Shown: one piece after another, positions 8,939 to 16,933 of the stretch
How positions within the stretch are numbered: the stretch's first letter is position 1
Layout: the number at the start of each line of letters is the position of its first letter
Source: an uncultured Collinsella sp.
GTDB taxonomy: Bacteria > Actinomycetota > Coriobacteriia > Coriobacteriales > Coriobacteriaceae
Length of the DNA stretch: 64,000 nucleotides
NCBI GenBank assembly: GCA_900540875.1
Contig: UQHT01000004.1
Span: forward strand, 56,743 to 120,742
Direction: 5' to 3'
Program-made: the position numbers and the translations under genes
The notes under the pieces: generated by a model
The model's database searches: none
Seen by the model: only the letters and a program-made list of their open reading frames with translations
Told to the model about the DNA's origin: nothing

Positions 8939-10099
8939 ATGTCGGATTCGCCTAATTTTTTGACCTATGCCCAGACGGCGTTTGACCCGTTTGAGGAACG
9001 GCCGTTCTGCGCGGTGGATAGCCTGGTCTTTGCGTGGTTGTCCTATTTGCGTTTGCCGGGTGATATGGCGGAGCTGACGAACTGGCAGGGCCTAGACGTA
9101 CGCGAGCTGCTTCGTGCCGAGTGCTACCGGGACATGATTGGCGACCTGTGGGATCCAGAGGGGAGCAGGGCCTTGTTGGAGGCCGTGGCAGCAAGCCCTC
9201 GCTACCGTGGCGTGCACGTTTGCGGCTATCGTGCCGTGAGCGATGTGGTGGCGACAGAGCAGTTTGCAGCCATGGCGTTCCGGTTTCCGGCGGGGTTTAG
9301 CTATCTTTCCTTCCGGGGGACCGACAGCACGATTGTGGGCTGGAAAGAGGACTTCAACATGGCGTTCCGGTGTCCCGTGCCGGCCCAGGAATCTGCGGCG
9401 CGTTATGTGGACGAGGCGGCGGATGCGATTGACGGGCCGCTTTTGTGCGGAGGTCATTCCAAGGGCGGAAACCTTGCGGTGTACGGTGCGGCGATGTGCT
9501 CCGACGTCGCCCGTGAGCGAATCGAACGGGTGTATTCCCATGATGGTCCGGGCTTCGTCGAGGATTTTCTGAACGGCAACGCCTTTGCCGATCTTTCCGG
9601 TCGAATCGACAAGACGCTACCTCGGTCGTCGATCTTTGGCATGATGTTCGAGACACAGGAGGACTATGCCATCGTTGAGAGCACCGAGTTCAGCCTGCTG
9701 CAGCACAATCCCTTTAGCTGGGTGGTTGATGGCCGCGACTTCGTGTACTGTGAGCGCCTGTCCGCCGGTGCTCGATACGTTGATGGCTCCATTCGCGAGA
9801 TGCTGCTTGCAGTGTCGCCTAGCGAGCGCGAGCGTTTTGTAGATGCGTTGTTCTCCGTGTTTGAGGCTACGGGTGCTGAGCGGTTTGCGGATATCGCCGG
9901 GAATCTGCGCGAGAGCCTGCCCGTGATGCTCCAGGCTGCACAAGGCTTTGACAAGGATACGCGACGCTTTGTCTCGCAGACCATCGTGGCAATCCTTAAA
10001 TGCGCACTGCTGCCCAAACGACCCCAGTTCGACATGTCCGCTGCCGGTAAGAGTCTGGCAGAACAGCTCGAGGCTTGGCAGTCCGAGCTTCTGCGCTAA
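8939..10099 (+). CDS. DUF2974 (Mbeg1-like) lipase-fold protein
   Basis: The 386-residue protein resembles the DUF2974 / Mbeg1-like family of alpha/beta hydrolases. The nucleophile elbow GGHSKGGNLAVYGA is clear near residue 178, preceded by LSFRGTDSTIVGWKEDF typical of class 3 lipase-like proteins. No signal peptide is apparent, so it is probably cytosolic. GGAGCGCC precedes the ATG. Substrate is unknown for the family. It is bracketed by two copies of a palindromic repeat, which could mean that the gene plus repeats moved as a unit. Confidence 0.75.
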   Translation: MSDSPNFLTYAQTAFDPFEERPFCAVDSLVFAWLSYLRLPGDMAELTNWQGLDVRELLRAECYRDMIGDLWDPEGSRALLEAVAASPRYRGVHVCGYRAVSDVVATEQFAAMAFRFPAGFSYLSFRGTDSTIVGWKEDFNMAFRCPVPAQESAARYVDEAADAIDGPLLCGGHSKGGNLAVYGAAMCSDVARERIERVYSHDGPGFVEDFLNGNAFADLSGRIDKTLPRSSIFGMMFETQEDYAIVESTEFSLLQHNPFSWVVDGRDFVYCERLSAGARYVDGSIREMLLAVSPSERERFVDALFSVFEATGAERFADIAGNLRESLPVMLQAAQGFDKDTRRFVSQTIVAILKCALLPKRPQFDMSAAGKSLAEQLEAWQSELLR

Positions 10100-10101
10100 C
10101 C

Positions 10102-10136
10102 ATTGGTGCAAAGCAACCTGTCCCCGATGCACCAAT
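10102..10136 (+). repeat. Palindromic repeat TTGGTGCAAAG...ATGCACCA (copy 2)
   Basis: ATTGGTGCA and TGCACCAAT bracket AAGCAACCTGTCCCCGA. It starts three bases after the DUF2974 stop and is a near copy of the repeat at 8889-8922. Confidence 0.7.
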
Positions 10137-10201
10137 CTTCGATGCGCTCGGGGAGGGCTCGACCGCTATACTGGTTCGTGCCGAAATCGATCTAGAACGG
10201 A

Positions 10202-11215
10202 ATGCCGTATATGAAAATCAATCACGCGATTCTGCATATCCTGGACTTTGACTCTGCCGTCAACGTTATGAGCCAGCGCGAGCTCGATATCGAGAGCCGT
10301 ACCGTGCGCAACTTCGTGACCACGCATCTGCGCCGCGCACGTACCTCGGCTGACAATAAACGCGCCACGTTTGCCGAGAACTCTGCGTTTGGCGGCGAGC
10401 TCAAGGGTTATTTCTTTGGCGAGCGCGAGTTCGTGGACCTGTCGCAGCAGATTGCGGAGTTTATCTCCTCCGAGCTCACCAAAGCCGAGAAAGCCGAGTC
10501 CACCGACGTGCTCGTGGCTGATTTTGACGACGATGAGGATGCCCGCTGGTTTGCCGTGATGCTGCTGGGCTCCAAGCAGGCTTTTATGCACGAAGTGGGC
10601 CGCGAGGAGGGGGAGGTGCGCAACGACATCGCGCGCCACTACGCTATCCTGCCGAACCCCTCACAAAAGGTGCCGAGCTATGCCATCGTGCGCGCGAGCA
10701 CCATGGAGATCGGCTACGTGGACAAGAAGCGCAAGATTGCCGGCGAAGACCGCATGCTCATTCCCGATGGCCTGCTGCAGTGCGACACGGGCGTATCTGG
10801 CAAGGAGGTCATCGACACCGTGACGCGTGTGGTCGAGGAAGTCGCCGAGGAACACGGCGCCAACACGGCCGTGGCGCTCGCCAAGGTTAAGGCTGCTGTG
10901 GCCGAGAAGGTTGAGGATGACGAGGAACTGCCGCCTTGGGATATCGTCGATGAGGTCTTTGAGGACGAGCCGGTCATCAAGGAAAGCGTGCGCGCGGCGC
11001 TGACCGAGGAGAAGGTGCCCGATCGTGTGCCCGTGGAGCGCAAGCAGGTCGAACGCGCCGCCGTTCGCAACCACAAGATCCGTACCGACACGGGTATCGA
11101 GATCAGCTTCCCGGCCGAGATGGGTTCTAACTCCGAGTACATCGAGTTCGTCAACGAGCCCAACGGCCTCATCTCCATCGAGCTCAAGAATATCGGCAGC
11201 ATCGAGAATCGATAA
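10202..11215 (+). CDS. 37-kDa nucleoid-associated protein (NdpA/YejK-like)
   Basis: The 337-residue protein matches the nucleoid-associated NdpA/YejK family: N-terminal INHAILHILDF, a middle domain with DDEDARWFAVMLLGSKQAF and a C-terminal domain ending with FPAEMGSNSEYIEFVNEPNGL. The family's function is unclear, though members bind or co-purify with the nucleoid. Two starts are possible, ATG 10202 and ATG 10211; neither has a strong ribosome site. It is monocistronic and ends with a strong terminator. Confidence 0.75.
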   Translation: MPYMKINHAILHILDFDSAVNVMSQRELDIESRTVRNFVTTHLRRARTSADNKRATFAENSAFGGELKGYFFGEREFVDLSQQIAEFISSELTKAEKAESTDVLVADFDDDEDARWFAVMLLGSKQAFMHEVGREEGEVRNDIARHYAILPNPSQKVPSYAIVRASTMEIGYVDKKRKIAGEDRMLIPDGLLQCDTGVSGKEVIDTVTRVVEEVAEEHGANTAVALAKVKAAVAEKVEDDEELPPWDIVDEVFEDEPVIKESVRAALTEEKVPDRVPVERKQVERAAVRNHKIRTDTGIEISFPAEMGSNSEYIEFVNEPNGLISIELKNIGSIENR

Positions 11216-11243
11216 GTTGCGTTACGCCTGCAGCGAGAAAGCG

Positions 11244-11279
11244 AAGGCCGAAGCCTCGGATGAGGGCTTCGGCCTTTTT
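11244..11279 (+). terminator. Terminator after the nucleoid-associated protein
   Basis: AAGGCCGAAGCC pairs perfectly with GGCTTCGGCCTT, followed by TTTTT. Confidence 0.88.
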
Positions 11280-11302
11280 ACTTGGGGCTTAATTTCGCTA
11301 CT

Positions 11303-11462
11303 GGTTGAGCATAAGTCAGCGAAAACGCCCCAGAGCGAGCAAGGTGACGTGAAAGAGGAGGGCATTGACCTTCTGGTCATGCTCGACGATTGAACGTCAG
11401 ATTGCCGCTCTGGGGCGTTTGCAGCGTCGGCTAGTTACGCGGTTTGATAAAACCGCGTAACC
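11303..11462 (-). repeat. Structured dispersed element, copy A (3' of dapH)
   Basis: Read on the minus strand, this is: hairpin 1 (GTTACGCGGTTTTATCAAAC / GCGTAAC), spacer GACGCTGCAA, a long stem ACGCCCCAGAGCG-GCAA-TC-TGACGT with ACGTCA-CC-TTGC-T-CGCTCTGGGGCGT, apical TTCAATCGTCG, inner hairpin GCATGACC / GGTCAATGC, TCTCTTTC, then CGCTGACTTATGCTCAACC. It begins at the dapH stop codon. Three other copies (B 32488, C 58592, D 26899) keep the loops and change the stem bases in pairs. Confidence 0.8.
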
Positions 11463-12182
11463 CTACAGCTGGCGCAGGCCTTCCTCGAGACCGGTCTTGC
11501 TGTCGGTCTGGGCGTCGCGCATCTTGATGACGCGGGCGGGGACACCGGCCACGACGGCGCCGGCGGGGACGTCCTCGACGCACACGGCGCCGGCGGCGAC
11601 AACAGCGCCCTTGCCCACGCGCACGCCTTCCAGGACCACGGCGTTGGCGCCGATCATGACGTCGTCTTCGATGATGACGGGCGTGGCGCTCGCGGGCTCA
11701 ACGACGCCTGCCAGTACGGTGCCGGCGCCGATGTGGCAGTTCTTACCCACGGTGGCGCGGCCGCCCAGCACGGCGCCCATGTCGATCATGGAGCCTTCGC
11801 CAATGACGGAGCCGATGTTGATGATGGCACCCATCATGATGACGGCGCGATCGCCGATCTCGACGCGGTCACGGATGATCGCGCCCGGCTCGATGCGGGC
11901 GTTGATGCCCTTGAGGTCGAGCATGGGCACGGCGGAGTTGCGGCAGTCATTCTCGACGTCGTAATAGTCGATGGAGTCGGCGTTGGCGTCGAGGATTGCT
12001 TTGAGCTCATCCCAGTCGCCAAAGACGGTCTTGCCACGACGACCGCCGTAGACGTGTGCGTCGCCCCAGGCAACCTTCATGCCGGGCTTCTCGCGCACGT
12101 ACAGTTTGACGGGCGTTTTTTTGGGCGCGGTGGCGATGTAGTTGATAATCTCCTGTGCATCCATCTCGGCTGCATTGCTCAT
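11463..12182 (-). CDS. dapH: 2,3,4,5-tetrahydropyridine-2,6-dicarboxylate N-acetyltransferase
   Basis: The 239-residue enzyme acetylates tetrahydrodipicolinate, the committed step of the acetylase branch of diaminopimelate and lysine synthesis. The N-terminal 85 residues are the DapH-specific cap (EIINYIATAPKKTPVKLYV), followed by a left-handed beta-helix of hexapeptide repeats (ARIEPGAIIRDRVEIG through GAVVAAGAVCVEDVPAGAVVAGVPARVI). AAGGAG precedes the ATG. It is the last gene of the riboswitch-led lysA-dapA, dapB, dapH unit, 39 bp after dapB. Confidence 0.92.
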   Translation of the reverse strand: MSNAAEMDAQEIINYIATAPKKTPVKLYVREKPGMKVAWGDAHVYGGRRGKTVFGDWDELKAILDANADSIDYYDVENDCRNSAVPMLDLKGINARIEPGAIIRDRVEIGDRAVIMMGAIINIGSVIGEGSMIDMGAVLGGRATVGKNCHIGAGTVLAGVVEPASATPVIIEDDVMIGANAVVLEGVRVGKGAVVAAGAVCVEDVPAGAVVAGVPARVIKMRDAQTDSKTGLEEGLRQL

Positions 12183-12221
12183 TTGCTGTCTCTCCTTTGG
12201 GTGGATCTGGTTGATACCTGG

Positions 12222-12962
12222 TTAGGCGAACATGACCTGGTCGAACGTATAGAAGCCGTGCTCGCGGGTGACGAGCTTCTGGGCGGCGGCCAGGGCGCCG
12301 TTGACGAAGATCTGACGGCTCGTGGCGCGATGCGTGAGCGTGACTTCTTCGTCCTGGCCAAAGAAACTCACTTCGTGCACGCCGGCGACAGTGCCACCGC
12401 GCAGCGAGTGCATGCCGATCTCCTTGGGGTCGCGCGCTCCGCACATGCCCTCGCGGCCATAGACAGGGTGGTAGCCTACCTCGGGCTCAGCTTCGACGAC
12501 GGCATCGAGCAGTAGCTTGGCAGTGCCGCTGGGGGCGTCGACCTTTTGGTTGTGGTGCTTCTCGACAATCTCGCAGTCAAAGCCGGGCAGTTCGCGCGTG
12601 GCCTGGGCAACCAGATGGCGCAGGGCGGCGATGCCGATAGAGTAGTTGCCCGAGTGCATGACGCGGGCATTCTGGCCCAGCTCGCGCAGGCGGTCCATCT
12701 GCTCGGGCGTATAGCCCGTGGTGCCGGAAACGAGTGCGGCGCCCGTGCGCTCGACATAGGCGACGACGGCATCGAAGGTCACGACGTTCGAGAAGTCGAT
12801 GATGACGTCGGCCGTCGGTGCGCTCTCGAGCTCGGACAAGTCAAAACCGATCTGGGCCACGATATCAAAAACGGGCTCTCCAGCGGCGTTGACAATGCCC
12901 TCGGCGGTAGTGTGGATGAGCGAGCCCATGCGGCCCGTTCCCATAATGACGGTCTTAATCAA
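12222..12962 (-). CDS. dapB: 4-hydroxy-tetrahydrodipicolinate reductase
   Basis: The 246-residue enzyme makes tetrahydrodipicolinate with NAD(P)H. The nucleotide motif MGTGRMGS is at the N terminus and the catalytic/substrate motif EKHHNQKVDAPSGTA is intact. The start is TTG 12962, overlapping the end of the fused dapA by eight bases, so translation is probably coupled; GGGAG lies about a dozen bases upstream. Length is a little below the usual 250-270 residues but complete. Confidence 0.92.
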   Translation of the reverse strand: MIKTVIMGTGRMGSLIHTTAEGIVNAAGEPVFDIVAQIGFDLSELESAPTADVIIDFSNVVTFDAVVAYVERTGAALVSGTTGYTPEQMDRLRELGQNARVMHSGNYSIGIAALRHLVAQATRELPGFDCEIVEKHHNQKVDAPSGTAKLLLDAVVEAEPEVGYHPVYGREGMCGARDPKEIGMHSLRGGTVAGVHEVSFFGQDEEVTLTHRATSRQIFVNGALAAAQKLVTREHGFYTFDQVMFA

Positions 12963-15264
12963 GCAGACCAGCTCCCTTCAGAGCATCGGTAAGTGCGGCG
13001 CGCGTGTTATCGGCCATGGGGCACAGCGGCATGCGGTAGTTGGCTTCGATCATGCCCATCTGGGCGAGTGCCTCCTTGACGGGGATGGGGTTGACCTCGC
13101 TAAAGAGGGCATTGATGAGCGGCTGGCCGGCAATTTGGATATCGCGGGCGCGCTCCACGTCGCCGTCCAGATAGGCGCGGCACATGTCGTGCACGAGCTG
13201 CGGCTGAACATCGGCCCACACGCTGATGGTGCCCGAGGCGCCCAGGCTCATGAGCGGCACGGTGAGCGTGTCTTCGCCCGAGTACATACGGAAGTCGTCG
13301 GACAGCAGGTGGGCGATCTTGGCCGCGTAGGCGACGTTGCCCGAGGCTTCCTTAATACCCATGATGTTGGGGTGCGCGGCCAAGCGCTCTACGTTGCGCT
13401 CGCTGATGCCGCAGCCGCAGCGGCCGGGGATGTTGTACAGGATGCAGGGGATATCTACGGCATCGGCAACGGTCTTAAAGTGCTGGTAGATGCCCTCTTC
13501 ATTAGACTTGTTGTAGTAGGGGGTAATGAGCAGCAGGCCGTCGGCGCCCAGGCCCTGATAGGTGAGCGACTTGGTGAGCATGGTTTGCGTGGAGTTGGAG
13601 CCCGAGCCGGCGATGACGGGGACGCGGCCTGCAACCTGCTTGACCACGGCGGCGACGACGGAGTTGTCCTCGTCATCGGTCATCGTGGCGCTCTCGCCGG
13701 TGGTGCCCAGGGTGAGGATGGCGTCGGTGCCATTTTGCAGGTGGAAATCGATAAGGCGCTCGAGTGCGTCAAAGTCGACGCTGCCGTCCTTTTTAAACGG
13801 CGTAACAAGGGCGACGATCGAGCCCTCGAGGTTGCGGATATCCATGTTCTTCTCCTTCGCTTCCGCGATCTGGATGCGTTTGTTCCATTGGACGGCGACG
13901 GCCAGGCGCTCGTCCTGAGCGCGACGACGAGCGCTTTCGGCGCGCGACTTGGCCAGCAGCTCTCGGCCGCTCGGCAACACGTCGAGCGTGGCAAAATAAT
14001 CGCCCGGGCGCTCGGCGCGGCGGATAAGGTCGGCCGAGCCGTCGGGGCGCAGCAGCACCTCGGCGGAGCGCAGACGGCCGTTGTAGTTGTAGCCCATGGA
14101 GTAACCATGCGCGCCGGTATCGTGGATCACGAGCACATCACCCATGTCGACCCGCGGTAGCTCGCGGTCGATGGCGAACTTGTCGTTGTTCTCGCACAGA
14201 TTGCCCGTAATGTCGTACGTGTTTGTGACAGGCGCCGCGGTCTTGTCGGAGCCACCCGGCTGGCCCATCACCGTAATGTGGTGGTAGGCGCCATACATGG
14301 CAGGGCGGATCAGATCGACGGCGCTTGCGTCGACACCGATATAGTCCTTGTAGATTTGCTTCTCGTGGATGGCCTTGGTGACCAGGCAGCCGTAGGGGCC
14401 CATCATAAAGCGGCCCATCTCGGTGCAGATTGCCACATCGCCCATGCCGGCGGGAACCAGAATCTCGTCGTAGGCCGCATGCACTCCTTCGCCGATGGCA
14501 TGGATATCGTTGGCCTGCTGCTCGGGCAGGTAGGGGATGCCGACGCCGCCGGACAGATTGATAAAGGCGACGTGTGCGCCGGTCTCGCGCTCCAGGCGCA
14601 CGGCAAGCTCAAAGAGGATGCGCGCGAGCTTGGGGTAGTAGTCGTTGGTGACGGTGTTGCTGGCAAGGAATGCGTGGATGCCAAAGTTTTCGGCGCCCTT
14701 GGCCTTGAGCGTGCGAAAGGCCTCGAAGAGCTGCTCGGTGGTCATGCCGTATTTGGAGTCGCCGGGGTTGTCCATGATGCCGTTGGAGAGCTGGAACAGA
14801 CCGCCCGGATTAAAGCGGCAGCTGACCGTCTTGGGGATGGGGCCTGCGACGCGCTCAAAGAACTCGATGTGGCTGATGTCGTCAAAGTTGACGATGGCGC
14901 CCAGCTTGTCGGCGAGCTCAAAGTCCGCTGCCGGCGTGTCGTTGGATGAGAACATGATGTCGTGTCCCGTGATACCCAGCGAGCGGGCGATCATGAGCTC
15001 GGTATAGCTCGAGCAATCGCAGCCGCAGCCGTATTCGTTGAGAATGGAGATGAGCGCCGGGTTGGGATTGGCCTTGACGGCAAAGTATTCCTTAAAGCCC
15101 GGGTTCCATGCAAAGGCGTCGCGCACCTCTTGCATGTTGCGGCGGATGCCCGCCTCGTCATATAGATGAAACGGCGTGGGGAACTGCTCGACGATATGCT
15201 CGAGCGTCTCCTTGTCCACAAACGGCTGCTTGGCCGTATATGCCTCGTTGGGAGTCAATGACAT
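12955..15264 (-). CDS. lysA-dapA: Fused diaminopimelate decarboxylase and dihydrodipicolinate synthase (LysA-DapA)
   Basis: One 769-residue frame joins two lysine enzymes. Residues 1-425 are LysA: PLP lysine in FAVKANPNP (Lys64), glycine motif NLSGGVGIPY, and a normal LysA end near RRAERPGDYFATLD. Residues about 430-473 are a charged Arg/Ala/Glu-rich helical linker. Residues 474-769 are DapA: TLGTTGESATM, LYNIPGR (Tyr) and the Schiff-base Lys in GIKEASGN. The two enzymes stand at the end and start of the pathway. At the joint, AAGGAG sits six bases before the ATG of the DapA part, so DapA may also be made alone. There is no stop between the parts; a sequencing frameshift would have to have restored frame exactly, but should be checked. 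A lysine riboswitch precedes the gene. Confidence 0.9.
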   Translation of the reverse strand: MSLTPNEAYTAKQPFVDKETLEHIVEQFPTPFHLYDEAGIRRNMQEVRDAFAWNPGFKEYFAVKANPNPALISILNEYGCGCDCSSYTELMIARSLGITGHDIMFSSNDTPAADFELADKLGAIVNFDDISHIEFFERVAGPIPKTVSCRFNPGGLFQLSNGIMDNPGDSKYGMTTEQLFEAFRTLKAKGAENFGIHAFLASNTVTNDYYPKLARILFELAVRLERETGAHVAFINLSGGVGIPYLPEQQANDIHAIGEGVHAAYDEILVPAGMGDVAICTEMGRFMMGPYGCLVTKAIHEKQIYKDYIGVDASAVDLIRPAMYGAYHHITVMGQPGGSDKTAAPVTNTYDITGNLCENNDKFAIDRELPRVDMGDVLVIHDTGAHGYSMGYNYNGRLRSAEVLLRPDGSADLIRRAERPGDYFATLDVLPSGRELLAKSRAESARRRAQDERLAVAVQWNKRIQIAEAKEKNMDIRNLEGSIVALVTPFKKDGSVDFDALERLIDFHLQNGTDAILTLGTTGESATMTDDEDNSVVAAVVKQVAGRVPVIAGSGSNSTQTMLTKSLTYQGLGADGLLLITPYYNKSNEEGIYQHFKTVADAVDIPCILYNIPGRCGCGISERNVERLAAHPNIMGIKEASGNVAYAAKIAHLLSDDFRMYSGEDTLTVPLMSLGASGTISVWADVQPQLVHDMCRAYLDGDVERARDIQIAGQPLINALFSEVNPIPVKEALAQMGMIEANYRMPLCPMADNTRAALTDALKGAGLLD
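13843..13857 (-). promoter_or_regulatory. Internal ribosome binding site and start for DapA inside the fusion
   Basis: On the minus strand AAGGAG (13857-13852), spacer AAGAAC, ATG (13845-13843). From this ATG the frame encodes a normal-length 296-residue DapA. The signal encodes Lys-Glu-Lys-Asn-Met of the linker, so it is both coding and a potential start. Confidence 0.7.
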
Positions 15265-15335
15265 GTCCCGTAAACCTCGCTATCCAGACGGCGCTACCTG
15301 CGCATCGAATCCGCATAGCGTGGACCCAATGTCCG

Positions 15336-15492
15336 GATAGCGCTCCCGCATTGCTGCAGACAGTCCTGCGGGTGTTTCCCGCAGGCCCACCAGGCTGTTC
15401 GTGCCCGAAAAACCCAGTTCGGCGGGTTTCGCCTCCCCGCGGGGTCAAAGCCTGCCGGCTCGCCCGCGGCTCTTCGTGCCCGCGCCTCTATC
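15336..15492 (-). ncRNA. Lysine riboswitch (L box)
   Basis: The RNA begins GATAGAGGCGCG (15492-15481) and closes with CGCTATC (to 15336), which forms P1 with the 5' GATAG. In between are the L-box-like AAGAGCCGCGGGCGAG, GGGGAGGCGAAACCCGCCGAA-type core (given in two pieces: GGGGAGGCG, AAACCCGCCGAA), and several GC-rich arms. This order matches the known lysine aptamer. Downstream, GGATAGCG (15285-15278) just before the LysA ribosome site can pair with the P1 3' strand CGCTATCC or with a second CGCTAT at 15320-15315, so control of translation start is likely. Family knowledge predicts repression by lysine. Confidence 0.85.
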
Positions 15493-15503
15493 AAGTGGTA
15501 ACG

Positions 15504-15532
15504 ACCCTACCACGTTGCACTTTACCAAACAA
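15504..15532 (-). promoter_or_regulatory. Candidate promoter of the lysine operon
   Basis: Minus strand TTGTTT (15532-15527), 17-bp spacer, TAGGGT (15509-15504). It would start transcription about ten bases before the riboswitch. Confidence 0.45.
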
Positions 15533-15643
15533 GAGTATTCGTATATAACGTTTAAAAAATGCAGGGATATGCTGGAAATAAGGGTGTAGCAATCTTGCGG
15601 CACAATAGATAGCAGCCGACGCGCACCTACGAAAGGAACCAAT

Positions 15644-16831
15644 ATGGCCGAGCTCCAAGAACTCCGTCGCTACCGCCGCGACTTGCACAGGATCCCGGAG
15701 CTCGACTTCGATCTTCCGCAGACGATCGCCTATATCGAGGGCGTGTTGGCACCGCTCACCTGCGAGGTGACCCATCCGTGCCCCGGCTGCGTCTGCGCTT
15801 TCTTCGACGCTGGCGTTGGCGCCGCGCATGCCACGGCGATTCGCGCCGATATGGATGCGCTGCCCATTGCCGAGGCAACGGGGGCAGCGTTCGCTTCGAC
15901 CCATCCCGGCAAGATGCATGCTTGCGGGCACGATGGACACATGGCCATGGCGCTTTCGGCGGCAACCTTTGTCGACCGTACGATCCGTGAGCAGCCGGGC
16001 GCCATTAAGCGCAATGTGCTCTTTGTGTTTCAGCCGGCCGAGGAGACGACTGGTGGTGCCAAGACGGTGTGCGAGAGCGGCGTGTTCGAGCGCTACGGGG
16101 TGGATCGCATCTTCGGCTTCCACGTGTGGCCCGATCTGCCCGCCGGCACGTTGGCGAGCTGCTCCGGTCCGCTGCTGGCGCGTTCGAGTGAGATGCACAT
16201 TCATATTCACGGGACGAGCATCCATATCGCTAAGACCTATGGCGTTCCGGTCGAGGAGTCGCACGATGCGGCGCTGGCGGCTGCCAAGTTCTTGGTTTCC
16301 GAGCGCGAGCTCATGGACGAGTTGGGTGTCGACGAGCCCTGCATTGGTAAGTTCGGCCTGCTGCAGGCCGGCACCGTCTGCAATGCGGTGGCGGGGGAGG
16401 CCCATGTTGCCGGCAGCCTACGTGTGTTTACGGACGACATGTTCGACCGCGCGCGCGAGGGCGTGCGCCGCGTGCTGGACGATGCCTGCGTCGCAACGGG
16501 CTGCACATATGACCTCGATTTTGCCGAGGGCTATCCGCCGGTCGATAACGACCCCGAGCTGTTCGCCCACATTGCGCCCGCCTTGTCCGAGCTGCAACTT
16601 GTGGACGAGCCGCTGCTAATCGCCGAGGATTTCGCGTTCTATCAGCGCCATCTGCCGGGCGTGTTTTTCTTGCTGGGCACGGGCGTGCCAGAGGGACAAG
16701 AAAACCCGATCGACGCTGATGGCTGCCCAGCCTATGCCACAAGCGCTCTGCATACCGATAGCATGCTCTTCGACGAGGAAATCCTACTCAAGGGCCTCGA
16801 TGTCTACAAACGATTGCTTTTGCTTGACTAA
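15644..16831 (+). CDS. M20D amidohydrolase, probable N-acetyl-diaminopimelate deacetylase
   Basis: The 395-residue enzyme is an M20D (aminoacylase / IAA-amidohydrolase-like) metallopeptidase. Metal-site segments are present: ADMDALPI, MHACGHDGHMA, QPAEETTGGA, and a late AEDFAFYQ. A dimerisation domain lies about 180-290. Family members remove acyl groups from amino acids; the location divergent from the lysA-dapA-dapB-dapH unit, which uses acetylated intermediates, makes N-acetyl-LL-diaminopimelate the likely substrate. GAAAGGAACC precedes the ATG. A hippurate hydrolase-type activity is the alternative. Confidence 0.82.
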   Translation: MAELQELRRYRRDLHRIPELDFDLPQTIAYIEGVLAPLTCEVTHPCPGCVCAFFDAGVGAAHATAIRADMDALPIAEATGAAFASTHPGKMHACGHDGHMAMALSAATFVDRTIREQPGAIKRNVLFVFQPAEETTGGAKTVCESGVFERYGVDRIFGFHVWPDLPAGTLASCSGPLLARSSEMHIHIHGTSIHIAKTYGVPVEESHDAALAAAKFLVSERELMDELGVDEPCIGKFGLLQAGTVCNAVAGEAHVAGSLRVFTDDMFDRAREGVRRVLDDACVATGCTYDLDFAEGYPPVDNDPELFAHIAPALSELQLVDEPLLIAEDFAFYQRHLPGVFFLLGTGVPEGQENPIDADGCPAYATSALHTDSMLFDEEILLKGLDVYKRLLLLD

Positions 16832-16846
16832 GGCGTGAAGGACTAT

Positions 16847-16882
16847 TTGTTCTAGATAATACGAACAAACGTACGATATAAT
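16847..16882 (+). promoter_or_regulatory. Palindrome and -10 element before the toxin-antitoxin pair
   Basis: TTGTTC and GAACAA (16847-16868) form an inverted repeat with a 10-bp centre; TATAAT follows at 16877-16882. HigA-type antitoxins bind palindromes at their own promoter, so this is a reasonable operator candidate. Confidence 0.5.
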
Positions 16883-16933
16883 AGAGATGTAAGTCTATAG
16901 AAACGTTTGACGTTACTAACGTAAGGCGATACT

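Noticed and set aside
12799..14949. Plus-strand frames over dapB and the LysA-DapA fusion
   Set aside because: Antisense shadows; no ribosome sites or recognisable domains.
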